64,000 nucleotides of DNA. Source: Terebella lapidaria (Eukaryota; Annelida; Polychaeta; Terebellida; Terebellidae). The position numbers and the translations under genes are program-made. The notes below the pieces were generated by a model. The model was not told where the DNA came from, ran no database searches, and saw only the letters and a list, made by a program, of their open reading frames with translations. Shown piece by piece: positions 10,681 to 20,055 of this stretch. The DNA is taken from assembly GCA_949152475.1 (NCBI GenBank), contig OX424563.1, positions 5,491,001 through 5,555,000 on the forward strand, written 5' to 3'. Within the stretch, counting starts at the first letter, position 1; each line of letters opens with the position of its first letter.

Positions 10681-12131
10681 ATTGAGATTAGAGACTAGGA
10701 ATCAATTGTGGACATATAGAAAATGATATATGCCGAATATTCTGATGACCTTCATTTGACCTTTGACCTCATTTTCAAGGTCACAGGACAAAATGTCTAA
10801 CATATCACTTATTGGCTTTACAGCTTAGGGATCAATTGTGGACATATAGGAAATGATATATGCCGAATATTCTGATGACCTTGAATTTGACCTCTGACCT
10901 CATTTTCAAGGTCACAGGATAAAATGGCTAATATCTCACTTATTATCAATTTTACAGCTTAGGAATCATTTGTGGACATATAGGAAATGATATATGCTGA
11001 ATATTGTCGTGACCTTGAATTTGACCTCTGACCTCAGTTTGAAGGTCAGAGCACAAAATGGCTAATATCTTGCTTATTATTGACTTTACCGCTTAGGAAT
11101 CAATTGTGGACATCTAGGAAATGATTTATGCCGAATATTCTGATGACCTCGAATTTAACCTTTGACCTCATTTTCTAGGTCACAGGACAAAATGGCTAAT
11201 ATCTCGATTCTTAACGACTTTACAGCTTAGGAATCAATTGTGGACATGTAGGAAATGATATACGCCGAATATTCTGATGACCTTGAATTTGCCCTTTGAC
11301 CTTATTTTCAAGGTCATAGTACAAAATGGCCAATATCTCGCTTATTATGGATTTTACAGATTAGGAATCAATTGTGCACATATAGGAAATATTCTCATGA
11401 TCTTGAATTTGACCTCTGACCTCATTTTCAAGGTCAAAGCACAAAATGGCTGATATCTCGCTTATTATTGACTTTACAGCTTAGGAATCAATTGTGGAGC
11501 CATAGGGAACGCATGCTGAATATTGTCATGACGTTGAATTCGACCTTAGACCTCATTTTCAAGGTCAGAGCACAAAATGGCTAATATCTCGCTTATTATT
11601 GACCTTACAGCTTAGCAATCAATTGTGAACATATAGGAAATGATATAATGTTGAATATTCTGGTGACCTTGAATTTGACCTTTGACTTATTTTCAAGGTC
11701 AGAGAACAAAATTGGTAATATCTCGCTCATTTTCGACTCTACAGCTCAGGAATCCATAGTGGACATATGGGGAATGATATATGCTGAATATTTTGGTGAC
11801 CTTGAATTTGACCTTGACCTCATTTTCAAGGGCAGAGAGCAAAAAAGTTAATATCTCACTTGTTAGGGACTTTACAGCTTAGGAGTCAATTGCGAACATA
11901 TTAGAAATGATATATGCTGAATATTCTCATGACCTTGAACTTGACCTTTGACCTCATTTTCAAGGTCAAAACACAAAATGGCTAATATCTCATTTAATAT
12001 CGACTTTACAGCTTAGGAATCATTTGTGGACATGCTAGAAATGATATGGGCAGAATGTTCTCATGACCTCGAATTGACCGACTATCTTATTTTCAAGGTC
12101 ATGGGACAAAAGGCCAATATCTCAATTATAC
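10681..12131 (+). repeat. AGGTCA minisatellite array, about eleven ~135-bp monomers
   Basis: The 'CAGCTTAGGAATCAATTGTGG' landmark recurs near 10685, 10813, 10957, 11092, 11224, 11357, 11477, 11607, 11742, 11875 and 12010. Most intervals are 132-144 bp. Each monomer holds a TGACCT cluster, usually with a TGACCT-N-TGACCT direct repeat, and a following TCAAGGTCA. Sequence between copies is well conserved in these motifs and looser elsewhere. Confidence 0.93.
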
Positions 12132-12168
12132 ATTGTCCGGTAACCTTTCTTAGCCCTTGGGCTAATTT
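12132..12168 (+). repeat. Cassette end block
   Basis: Reads TTGTCCGGTAACC then TTTCTTAGCCCTTGGGCTAA, matching the blocks at 10187 and 13563. It is followed directly by a partial lead block, so two cassettes are head-to-tail here. Confidence 0.8.
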
Positions 12169-12329
12169 TTCTTTTTGATACATAAGACTCCTCATATGTA
12201 CTCCTATGATGTCTATAAATTTCGTTGCGCTTGAATCGCTCGAAGTGGGCCATTTTGGCCCAAACTCGGCTCAAATGGGACTTTCCCATGTTAAATTCTC
12301 CTATGCTTTATAATGGGACACATTATTAT
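12169..12329 (+). repeat. Partial cassette lead block
   Basis: Matches the inner part of the lead block (compare 10500-10665): CATATGTACTCC, CGTTGCGCTTGAATCG, and ATGGGACTTTCCCATG. The outer palindrome is missing. It is cut at 'GGGACACATTA' by the inserted hairpin element that follows. Confidence 0.75.
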
Positions 12330-12733
12330 AGGTAATTGACTGGATACAGTGTTTGAGGCCCGAGGTCGTGTCTGGGCCGTAGCACGCACGAGCTTGCGAG
12401 TGCGTCCGCGGCACAGACACGACCGAGGGCCTCAAACACTGTATCCAGTCGATTAACTTATTATTATATGCCGCATCATGATACGCATAACCTCGGGAGA
12501 GATTTTCTAACCATTTTCTAGCCATTTTAGACCCTGAAAGCAAATAATTTTATGGACATTTTCATGTACTACAAAACCAAAAAACGTCATTTCACCAGCG
12601 AATGAATACGTAAACTTCAAAAGACCGTCGGTTGCTATGCGCGACGCAGGTCGATATGAAGGCGGTCAATACCCCAATATATCGGACCGATTGTACTCTG
12701 TGTAATCCATTGTAGCATTTTCGTAGGCATATA
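12330..12733. mobile_element. ~400-bp insertion carrying a long hairpin
   Basis: The uninterrupted sequence is known from other copies ('CACATTA-GCCTAATATCTC' near 3065 and 10664), so 12330-12733 is an insertion. Its first part (12334-12456) is a near-perfect palindrome with arms of about 60 bp beginning GACTGGATACAGTG. The ends are similar (TTATAGG and CATATAATA), suggesting short inverted ends. It is non-coding and the family is not identified. Confidence 0.65.
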
Positions 12734-13562
12734 ATAATGCCTAATATCTCACTTGATATTGAGATTAGAGACTAGGAATCAATTGTGGACCTATAGGAAA
12801 TGATATATGCTGAATATTCTCGTGACCTTGAATTTGACCTCTGATCTCACTTTCAAGGTCAGAGCACAAAATGGCTTATATCTCGCTTATTATCGACTCT
12901 ACAGCTTAGGAATCAATTGTGGACATATAGGAAATGATATATGCTGAATATTCTGATGACCTTGAATTTGACCTTCGACCTGATTTTCAAGGTCACAGGA
13001 CAAAATGGCTTATATCTCGCTTATTATCGACTTTACAGCTTAGCAATCAATTATGAACATATAGGAAATGATATATGCAGATTATTGTCATGACCTTGAA
13101 TTTGACCTTTGACCTCATTTTCAAGGTCACAGGACAAAATGGCTAATATCTCACTTATTATCGATTTTACAGCTTAGGAATCAATTGTGGACATATAGGA
13201 AATGATATATGCTGAATATTCTCGTGACATTGAATTTGACCTCTGACCTCATTTCCAAGGTCCAAGGACAAACTGGCTCATATCTTGCTCCTCTATTGAT
13301 TGTATGGCTTGGGAATCAATTGTGGACATGATATACATGATATAGAAAATGATATACACTGAATATTTTGATGACCTTGAATTTGACCTTTGCCCCTTCA
13401 TTTTCAAGGCTACAGCATAAAATTGCTAATATCTCTCTGATTATTGAACTTACAGCTTAGCAATCAACTGTGGACATGATATATGCTTAATGTTATATAT
13501 GCTGAATATTCTCTTGACCTTGAATTCAACCAGTGACCTGGCTAACACCTAAAATATTAAAC
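12734..13562 (+). repeat. AGGTCA minisatellite array, about six monomers
   Basis: Monomer landmarks lie near 12772, 12901, 13036, 13171, 13305 and 13451, with exact 135-bp steps in the middle. This array directly follows the inserted hairpin element and ends in the block at 13563-13606. Confidence 0.92.
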
Positions 13563-13606
13563 ATTGTCCGGTAACCTATCTTTGGCCCTTGGCCTAATTT
13601 TTATTT
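13563..13606 (+). repeat. Cassette end block
   Basis: TTGTCCGGTAACCTATCTTTGG then CCCTTGGCCTAA. Together with the preceding 'accagtgacctggctaac' segment it is the closest match to the reversed block at 2186-2243. Confidence 0.8.
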
Positions 13607-13711
13607 TCACATTTTTTTTTCAAAATGAGTAAGGTGATGAGTATATATTATTATGCACATGATATTTCGGTTCAATTAACTCTTGTATTTTGAACTCATT
13701 TCTTTTCAGAA

Positions 13712-14270
13712 TATGTCCGGAAAATGAACTAGGCAGTGTCTGACCTGACAAGACTATCCCCAGCTACAAGCAGGAAAAGCAACTGTGTGTTCAATGAAGC
13801 CCAACTCACTGTCATCGCCACTGGTCAAGCAGAACTAAAAGGAACTAACCATGCAATATATGATATCATGAAATATGGATGCTTTCATTGTCACCATACT
13901 CGTCATTACAAATTCCGATATACCACCCCTCAAATGTAATGTAGATAGGCTATTTAGAGCATTTTGTGAAATTGTGTGGAGTTTGGTTGAGATACTTGGA
14001 ATACATATATAGTGGTATTTATGTGAGGCATTGTCGATATTTTGATGAGGTTAATCCTAGGCTGAACAATAACTGTATGGCATTCATTTGTTCATTCAAT
14101 ATTTGGACCTGAGGTGGACCATGTATATGTTAGAGAAGTCATGTTGGAGATCCAACATCAAGAAATGTTGTTGCTTTCATTGAACTTTAAATATAATCAT
14201 GTATGTGATTTATATAGATCCTAGTATATTCTTTACAACTATGTCTACGTCACCAATAAATTGTTTTCAT
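13712..14270 (+). other. Possible 3' terminal exon with AATAAA (weak)
   Basis: A good acceptor (TTTCTTTTCAG) precedes 13712. AATAAA is at 14255-14260 and is followed by T-rich DNA. The open frames from the acceptor are all short (stops within about 35 bases), so if real this is mostly 3' UTR. The ATG-less 67-residue frame at 13736 has no recognisable similarity. Confidence 0.3.
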
Positions 14271-15379
14271 CTTTGTTGTTATTCCTGTCATTAATACTAG
14301 TTACCAAAATAATAAAACCATCAGTGAAATTTTTTTGGAATAAAAGTTCTGTTTCATGATACAAAATATCAGTATAGCACATACAGGTGCAGATCACAAC
14401 CACTAAATTACAGCTACTTTTTTCACCGAGAATGTAGACTTTTATCAATTTAATAGCATCAGAAACCAAATGATATCTGCCCACCCAACCATCCCTGTCG
14501 TAGCTATAGGATGCAAGTGCAACTGTCATCATGTGCCAGTACACTGGGTTTCTGATAGCATGTATGTGATCAATTTGTCGTTTCAGTATACTCGCTAAAC
14601 TATGCAAATTATAAACATATTTCGAACTTGTTAATAACTTTTTACAGTAACCATAATGAGTTAGGCCTACTCGGGCGTCAGGGATCCACATATATGTATG
14701 ACTTAATCACCATGATCACATTTAAATGTGTCTTGCTCTAAACAGGAGTCTCAGAAATTTGAACAAAAATTTTCTGAAACAAAATTCAATAAGTATGAGC
14801 TTTCGCTTCGCTTAAAATTCACAAAAAATGTCACTTGGTTCACACAATACAAAGAGAGAATAGTTCCTATGGTACATAATTATATTTTCAACTTTAAAAA
14901 TGCCCATTTCATTGATCATGGGATAGATCTATTACAAAATTTCCATTAGTATATTTGGAGCACATGCATGAAGCATTGCACAACTTTTTATCGTGATTTT
15001 ATAATGTATCCTGCTCAAGCAAATCATAATGCACCCAAATAGGTCCCCGAGGCATCACATCTGAACACAAAATCAGCGTTTATTTTCACATACAACAATG
15101 TATGTATCTACTCAGACTACTAGACTGGGGTAGATTTGAAAAGGACTCAATCAGAACAGGACTCGGCATGATCGTGAGAGGAATTATCGGCACACGACCA
15201 GTGATCTGGTGATGCACCACTGACTGTCAACAACACGAAGTGCTGCTCGATGGACCGTAGAAATGTTACGTTAGTGCGATAAATCAACATAAAAATATCT
15301 AAAATTTATTTAAAATGATATCTGCCCACCCAACCATCCCTGTCTGCCTGTCGTAGCTATAGGATGCAAGTGCAACTGT
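14271..15379. other. Non-coding; segment at 14472-14550 duplicated at 15316-15379
   Basis: A 148-codon minus-strand open frame (14245-14691) covers this stretch, but no family is recognised. Part of it is repeated at 15316-15379 with an 8-base insertion that would break the frame, so I do not call a gene. The second copy is the target of the 2-kb element at 15380. Confidence 0.5.
15372..15379 (+). repeat. Left target-site duplication GCAACTGT
   Basis: GCAACTGT immediately precedes the 15380-17398 element and recurs at 17399-17406 just after it. The undisturbed sequence (GTGCAACTGTCATC) is present at 14520, supporting a clean insertion with an 8-bp duplication. Confidence 0.85.
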
Positions 15380-15638
15380 ATGAAGCGGATTCAGTGACAA
15401 AAATACAGGTCGTATCGTTTTATTCTGGTTTCGTGAGCTGTGTCAGTTCGTACGCTGTTTTACTTTGAACTCGCATCGTGCTTATTTTTGAAAAGCCGTA
15501 TTGTGTTGGGTCATGTTGTCGTGTGATGTGACATTTCGTACGCTGTTTTACTTTGAAGTCGCATCGTGTTGGTTCATGGTTACGTGCTTCATTTTAACAT
15601 AGGTTCGTGGGCGATGTCATATTTTCGTGAGTTACTTT

Positions 15639-15682
15639 ACTGTGTACAGCGCGTATTGTCCATACAGCGCTGTACACAGTAA
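15639..15682. mobile_element. 44-bp hairpin insertion with 10-bp direct repeats
   Basis: A near-perfect hairpin with 14-base arms (ACTGTGTACAGCGC) sits between two copies of GAGTTACTTT (15629-15638 and 15683-15692). The opposite arm of the host element (about 17225-17245, reversed) has one copy and no hairpin, so this is a genuine insertion. Confidence 0.75.
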
Positions 15683-15924
15683 GAGTTACTTTGACACTGC
15701 ATGTCGTGGTGCATGTCACTTCGTAAGCGATCTTATCTGCTTATCTCGTGGGCTTTGATTTATTATGGAATGATTTTTGGGTCATAATTCCTATTCCATT
15801 TGCATTCATTGCTCTTAGATTTCTCGCTATGTGCTGAGCTCTGCTTCATTGTGCAATATATGTCTGGTCTTTCACGCTTATCGGCTTTATGAATGGTATA
15901 ATATAATCATGAAAAATGCACTAT

Positions 15925-16490
15925 AAAATGATTTTTTTCTAACTTGTTTACACAAGTTTTTGGCGATATTTTTGCGATGTTAAATGTCATCTTTCTATAA
16001 TTCGACATACTTCACCTATGAATCAAACGGCAATTTTGTGCCAAATTTCAGACTTTTATATAAAAAATTTAAGAAGTTGGCAATCTACCCCAATGACAAA
16101 TTTCAGGCCAAAACGGGATCTCGAAAATTGAGCATATTCGAGGATTTAATCGTGTTTACATCCATCAGAATTCAAATGTTATTGTAATTTTGGACCAGAA
16201 GACAGAGTGGGGTGTATTCGACACAAACATGTTGATTTCTAACGTTTTTAGCCCTACAAAGACGAGCCCAAGTACAAGATTTTATGAGGACCCAGAAAAA
16301 ATTACACGGCTAAATTTAACATTGGGGTAGATTGCCAACTTTTTCAATTTTCGCGATAGAAGTCTGAAATTTCGCATAAAATTGCCGTTTGACTCCCAGG
16401 TGAAGTATACCAAATTATAGAAGGATACCATTTAGCATCACTAAAATATCAACGAAAAACAGTGTAAACGAGTTAGAAAAATTAGAGTAT
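15925..16490. mobile_element. Palindromic MITE (CTCGTTTACACTG family), copy 1
   Basis: The ends are inverted copies of TAACTTGTTTACAC..GTTTTTGG and the reverse of CAACGAAAAACAGTGTAAACG. The inner arms share TTGCCGTTTGA and GGGGTAGATTGCCAA. The same family recurs at 56371-56670. It is AT-rich with no coding capacity. It is nested in the 15380-17398 element. Confidence 0.7.
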
Positions 16491-17398
16491 CTATAGGTAC
16501 CATTCAAATACCGGTTCAAATACATGTACGAGTTTGGGATTAATTGTATTTTTCAGACAAACAAATTATGTTACGTAGCATGACCCCACTCCACCCCCCC
16601 TCTGCAATAGTCCTACACCATAAAAACTTGGCCATAGAACTCCACCCCGTATGCAATGTGTCTGACCAATTAGAAGGTTTCACACTGATTATGGTACCAA
16701 TGGGCGCTGCTATTGCTGTGTGCGTGATGTGGGTGATTTGCAAATGGGGGCGATGCTGCACGAATTGAAAATTTTCAAATCACGTAGGCCTACCAGTTTA
16801 ATGGGGCTTGATTTGGAAATGTGCTACGTGTTTTAACAATGGCAAATTATGAACTATTCAGAAATCAGGCAGCGCGATTTAATAAAGCATGAATGACCAG
16901 CCATATTGCACAATAGAGCAGAGCTCAGCACATAACGGATCTAAGAGCAGTGAATGCAAACGGGATGGGAATTATGACCCAAAGAACGTTCCATTTTCGT
17001 TCAAATCAAAGCCCACGAGATAAGATCGCTTACGAACAGAGAGTGTTACGAAGTGACATGCACCACGGGAGATTGTTATTGCTTACGAAACAGTGATCAG
17101 TGTCTTAATGACTTACGAGATTGTGACTTAAAGAATGAAAAGATGGCATATTCTGATATTTAGGCCTATATGTATCTCACGACAACTAGATCTATGAAGA
17201 TATGACATATCCTACGAATTAGTGTCAAAGTGACTCACGAAAAGAGGACATCGCCCACGAACCTATGTTAAAATGAAGCACGTAACCATGAACCAACACG
17301 ATGCGATTTCAAAGTAAAACAGCGTACGAACGGACACATCACACGAAACCAAACTAAAACGACACGACCTGTATTTTTGTCAGTAAATCCGCTTCATA

Positions 17399-17406
17399 GC
17401 AACTGT
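17399..17406 (+). repeat. Right target-site duplication GCAACTGT
   Basis: Pairs with 15372-15379. The sequence continues CATCGTGTGCCAGTGCAC, matching the undisturbed relative at 14526-14545. Confidence 0.85.
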
Positions 17407-17439
17407 CATCGTGTGCCAGTGCACAGCATGGCCAAACTC

Positions 17440-17535
17440 GATCGATGACCGCTCCAATATGGCGGCGATATTGACGTATTCGTCAACCATTGGCCAGATA
17501 GGACTCGATTATGGGATATCTATGCCTAGATCTAC
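17440..17535 (-). repeat. Inverted copy of the promoter-like block at 6935-7045
   Basis: Reversed, this reads through ATAGATATCCCATAA, then ACGTCAATA, then CGCCATATTGGAGCGGTCA, matching 6935-7045 in order with a different middle. It includes a YY1-like GCCATATTGG core. Confidence 0.65.
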
Positions 17536-19860
17536 CACAACGCGCCACCTGGTGAATGTTTGAAATGTATGGATAACCATGATGAGAAAAACTGTCTCCG
17601 GTGGGTCAAAAAGAGATTGACACATCGGGAGGAAAGATTTATCGACAAATGACGAATTCTTCGTGAAAAAAATACGTTGGTGAAAATGAAATAAAAATGT
17701 TCACAAGCCCTTCTTGGTAAGCAGACCTACATAATTTCGATGTATATGGCTGTATGTGCATATGGGATTGAGTGTCGCCAAAACAGGTCGATTCTTCCGC
17801 ATGGTCACGTTGAGGATACGCTTCGCCAATATCGCTCAAAGATTGCGATAGGAGTTTGGCCTTTTCCGTACACCATACCTACCTGTTTTGGCTGCTTCAC
17901 GTTAGGAGCTCGTGCGATGCCTGGGCGATGTATTGTCTTCTCTCATTCTATACTGTATCATTGGCCATGACGTCACATGCACCCTTGCTCCGATCGTTTG
18001 CTGGTAGCTTTATAGCTACCAGCCGTCTTGCTTTCTTTGAGTTGTCTCAGAGCTGTCAAGGCGAGAGGACGACGGTGGGCACAGCCAAGTGTCCTCGTCC
18101 CCTTTGTCTGGCTAGAGGGTCCGCGACCCCGCGGACAATTTCAATCGGGGGTCCAAGAGGAAGGCTGCTTTGATCCGAGGGCTCATGCTCCATGGAGTGG
18201 TAGTCTCTCGCCCTGGGATAATGCATACAGGCTCTGGCAGACCGTCGGGCTAACCAGGGTTCTATCCCCGTGGTGGACCGTCGACGAGGCCGCTAGACTG
18301 GCCAGCAACACGCCCACAGGCTCATCACACCGGGCTACATTAGGCCTACTATGATGATGTAATATCTGAGTGATGTGTCGAGGCCGGACTTGTTTGGCAG
18401 ACTATTACCTAGTCGTAGTTAAGTAATTACGACGCCCACCGTGACCGTGCTCAGATGCGGGGCGCTTGCACCTATGGTACCGGGCGTCAAACGTTACGTA
18501 TAGTATGTGTGTGAATGGACGATGTGAAAGTGAAATGTAAATCATATAATCGCACAGCACTTGGAAAAATGTCCCGTGAGACTGGCAATAGGGGTAGTGG
18601 TGGACTAGGTAATTTTCAACAAACTGTACCAAAAATAGAATCTATCGATCCTGTATGAAATGTACTTTTTTTTGTTGGGCACATTGGTGGGGCATTTGTG
18701 GGATTTTACCGCTTAGCCCCATGTATTGCGGGGGACGCTGTACATTGTTTACCGTAAGGTAGGTTTAACTTGGGCAGTGAATGTAATGGGGTATGATGCC
18801 CTCAACAGAATGGTAGTTCCAGCAATACAAGTATGCGGGACTACCATTCCTAGAAATGATAATCCTGTGGACATTCATTCCTGCGAACAGTGATCCCCCG
18901 GATTTAGGGTCCTGTGAAACAGTTTTACCGCCAACTTACGTACATGACATTTCAATGTAAATTATATGTATTATATGGTGCTTTTGCAGACATGCGGACC
19001 TGCATTCCTATATCTTCTGTCAAAGGAATGCAAGTCCTCTAGGACAAGGAGTCCATATGCAATACACGTGTGGTTACATATGTATCGAAGGATATGAACT
19101 ACTATTACTAGGATTACAATGTTTCCTAGGATAACCATTACCAGGACGATCTAGGTCCTAGGATAACCAATACAAGACCTATAAGTCTGGGACAACCAAT
19201 CCTACGATTGCACGTCCTAGGAATCGAGGTCCTGGCAGGATTAGCAATACTAGGACTGTAGGTCCCTGGACTACTATTCCTGTGCACTGCCATTCCTTTT
19301 ACACAGAGATCAAAGATAGATTTTACACTCTTTGTCGGGATGGCGACAACAGTGAGATGATGTAGAGTACAGTCCCTAATCCCTATCGACTGATAAAACA
19401 CTCCGAATTCAGAAGGAATTAATTGAGTGTGTTTTGTCAGTCGATTAAGGACCGTGATATAGAGTGTGAGAATAGGCTAAAATGGAAAATGTTGCATTTT
19501 GTTTACAAACACATACACATACATTTTCAGTAATATGCACTGTATATTCTTCAGTTTTTAAGTATAAAAATTCAAAATTTTATGGGGGGAAATGGAAAGT
19601 CTAATAAAAACACGAAATCCAAAACAAAGTTTATGGGCGGAAATCATTGGAAGTTTTCACATTTGAATTTGACTCAATAGGCCTACTGATGAGAGTAGTT
19701 TTATACACTGAATACGTCATCAACATGGACTGCCCTCGACCGCTGTTTTAGGTCATAGAGTGTAGAACTCTGATTAGGGATATCGTTTAGACGGTTTTTT
19801 TTTTCAGTTCCATCGTATATAGGTCAAATGGGCGAAGTGCGGTAGAGGGGGGGGGGGGGG
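17536..19860. other. No recognised gene; GC-richer patch and degenerate CCTAGGA repeats
   Basis: At 18040-18360 the DNA is GC-richer with ~105-codon open frames in two phases, but no protein family is recognisable. Between about 18790 and 19290 a loose repeat built on CCTAGGA-TAACCA and ACTACCATTCCT recurs at irregular 20-35 bp spacing. A G run of about 15 lies at 19846. Confidence 0.5.
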
Positions 19861-19867
19861 GAGCATT

Positions 19868-19990
19868 TTATCCCAAACTTCGCCCAAATGGGACTTTCCC
19901 ATGTTAAATTCTGCTATGCTTTATAATGGGACACATTATTCCTAATATCTCACTTAATAGTCAGATTAGTGATAAGGTATCAATTGTGGA
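19868..19990 (+). repeat. Cassette lead block, inner part
   Basis: Matches the inner lead block: CGCCCAAATGGGACTTTCC, CTATGCTTTATAATGGGACA and 'CTAATATCTCACTTAATA'. It opens a cassette whose monomers are then interrupted by three insertions and which closes at 28660-28700. Confidence 0.75.
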
Positions 19991-20055
19991 AAATATATAT
20001 GCTGAATATTCTCGTGACTTTGAATTTGACATTTGACCTCATTTTCAAGGTCAGA

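Larger units (their letters stand above)
15380..17398. mobile_element. 2-kb non-autonomous DNA element with ~500-bp inverted arms and 8-bp TSD
   Basis: Arms at about 15380-15880 and 16895-17398 are inverted copies. Both outer ends read (T)ATGAAGCGGATT then ACTGACAAAAATACAGGTCG. The arms are full of short TTCGTA/TACGAA motifs. No transposase frame is visible in the middle. An 8-bp duplication suggests the hAT-type range, but the termini do not look like a classical hAT end. The left arm carries a 44-bp hairpin that the right arm lacks, and a separate palindromic MITE sits inside. Confidence 0.85.

Noticed and set aside
14245..14691. 148-codon minus-strand frame
   Set aside because: No family signature. 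Part of the frame is duplicated at 15316 with an 8-base change that would break it, so there is no sign of coding constraint.
18028..18354. 105-108-codon overlapping frames in the GC-richer patch
   Set aside because: Two phases open over the same bases, with no splice logic and no domain; probably composition.
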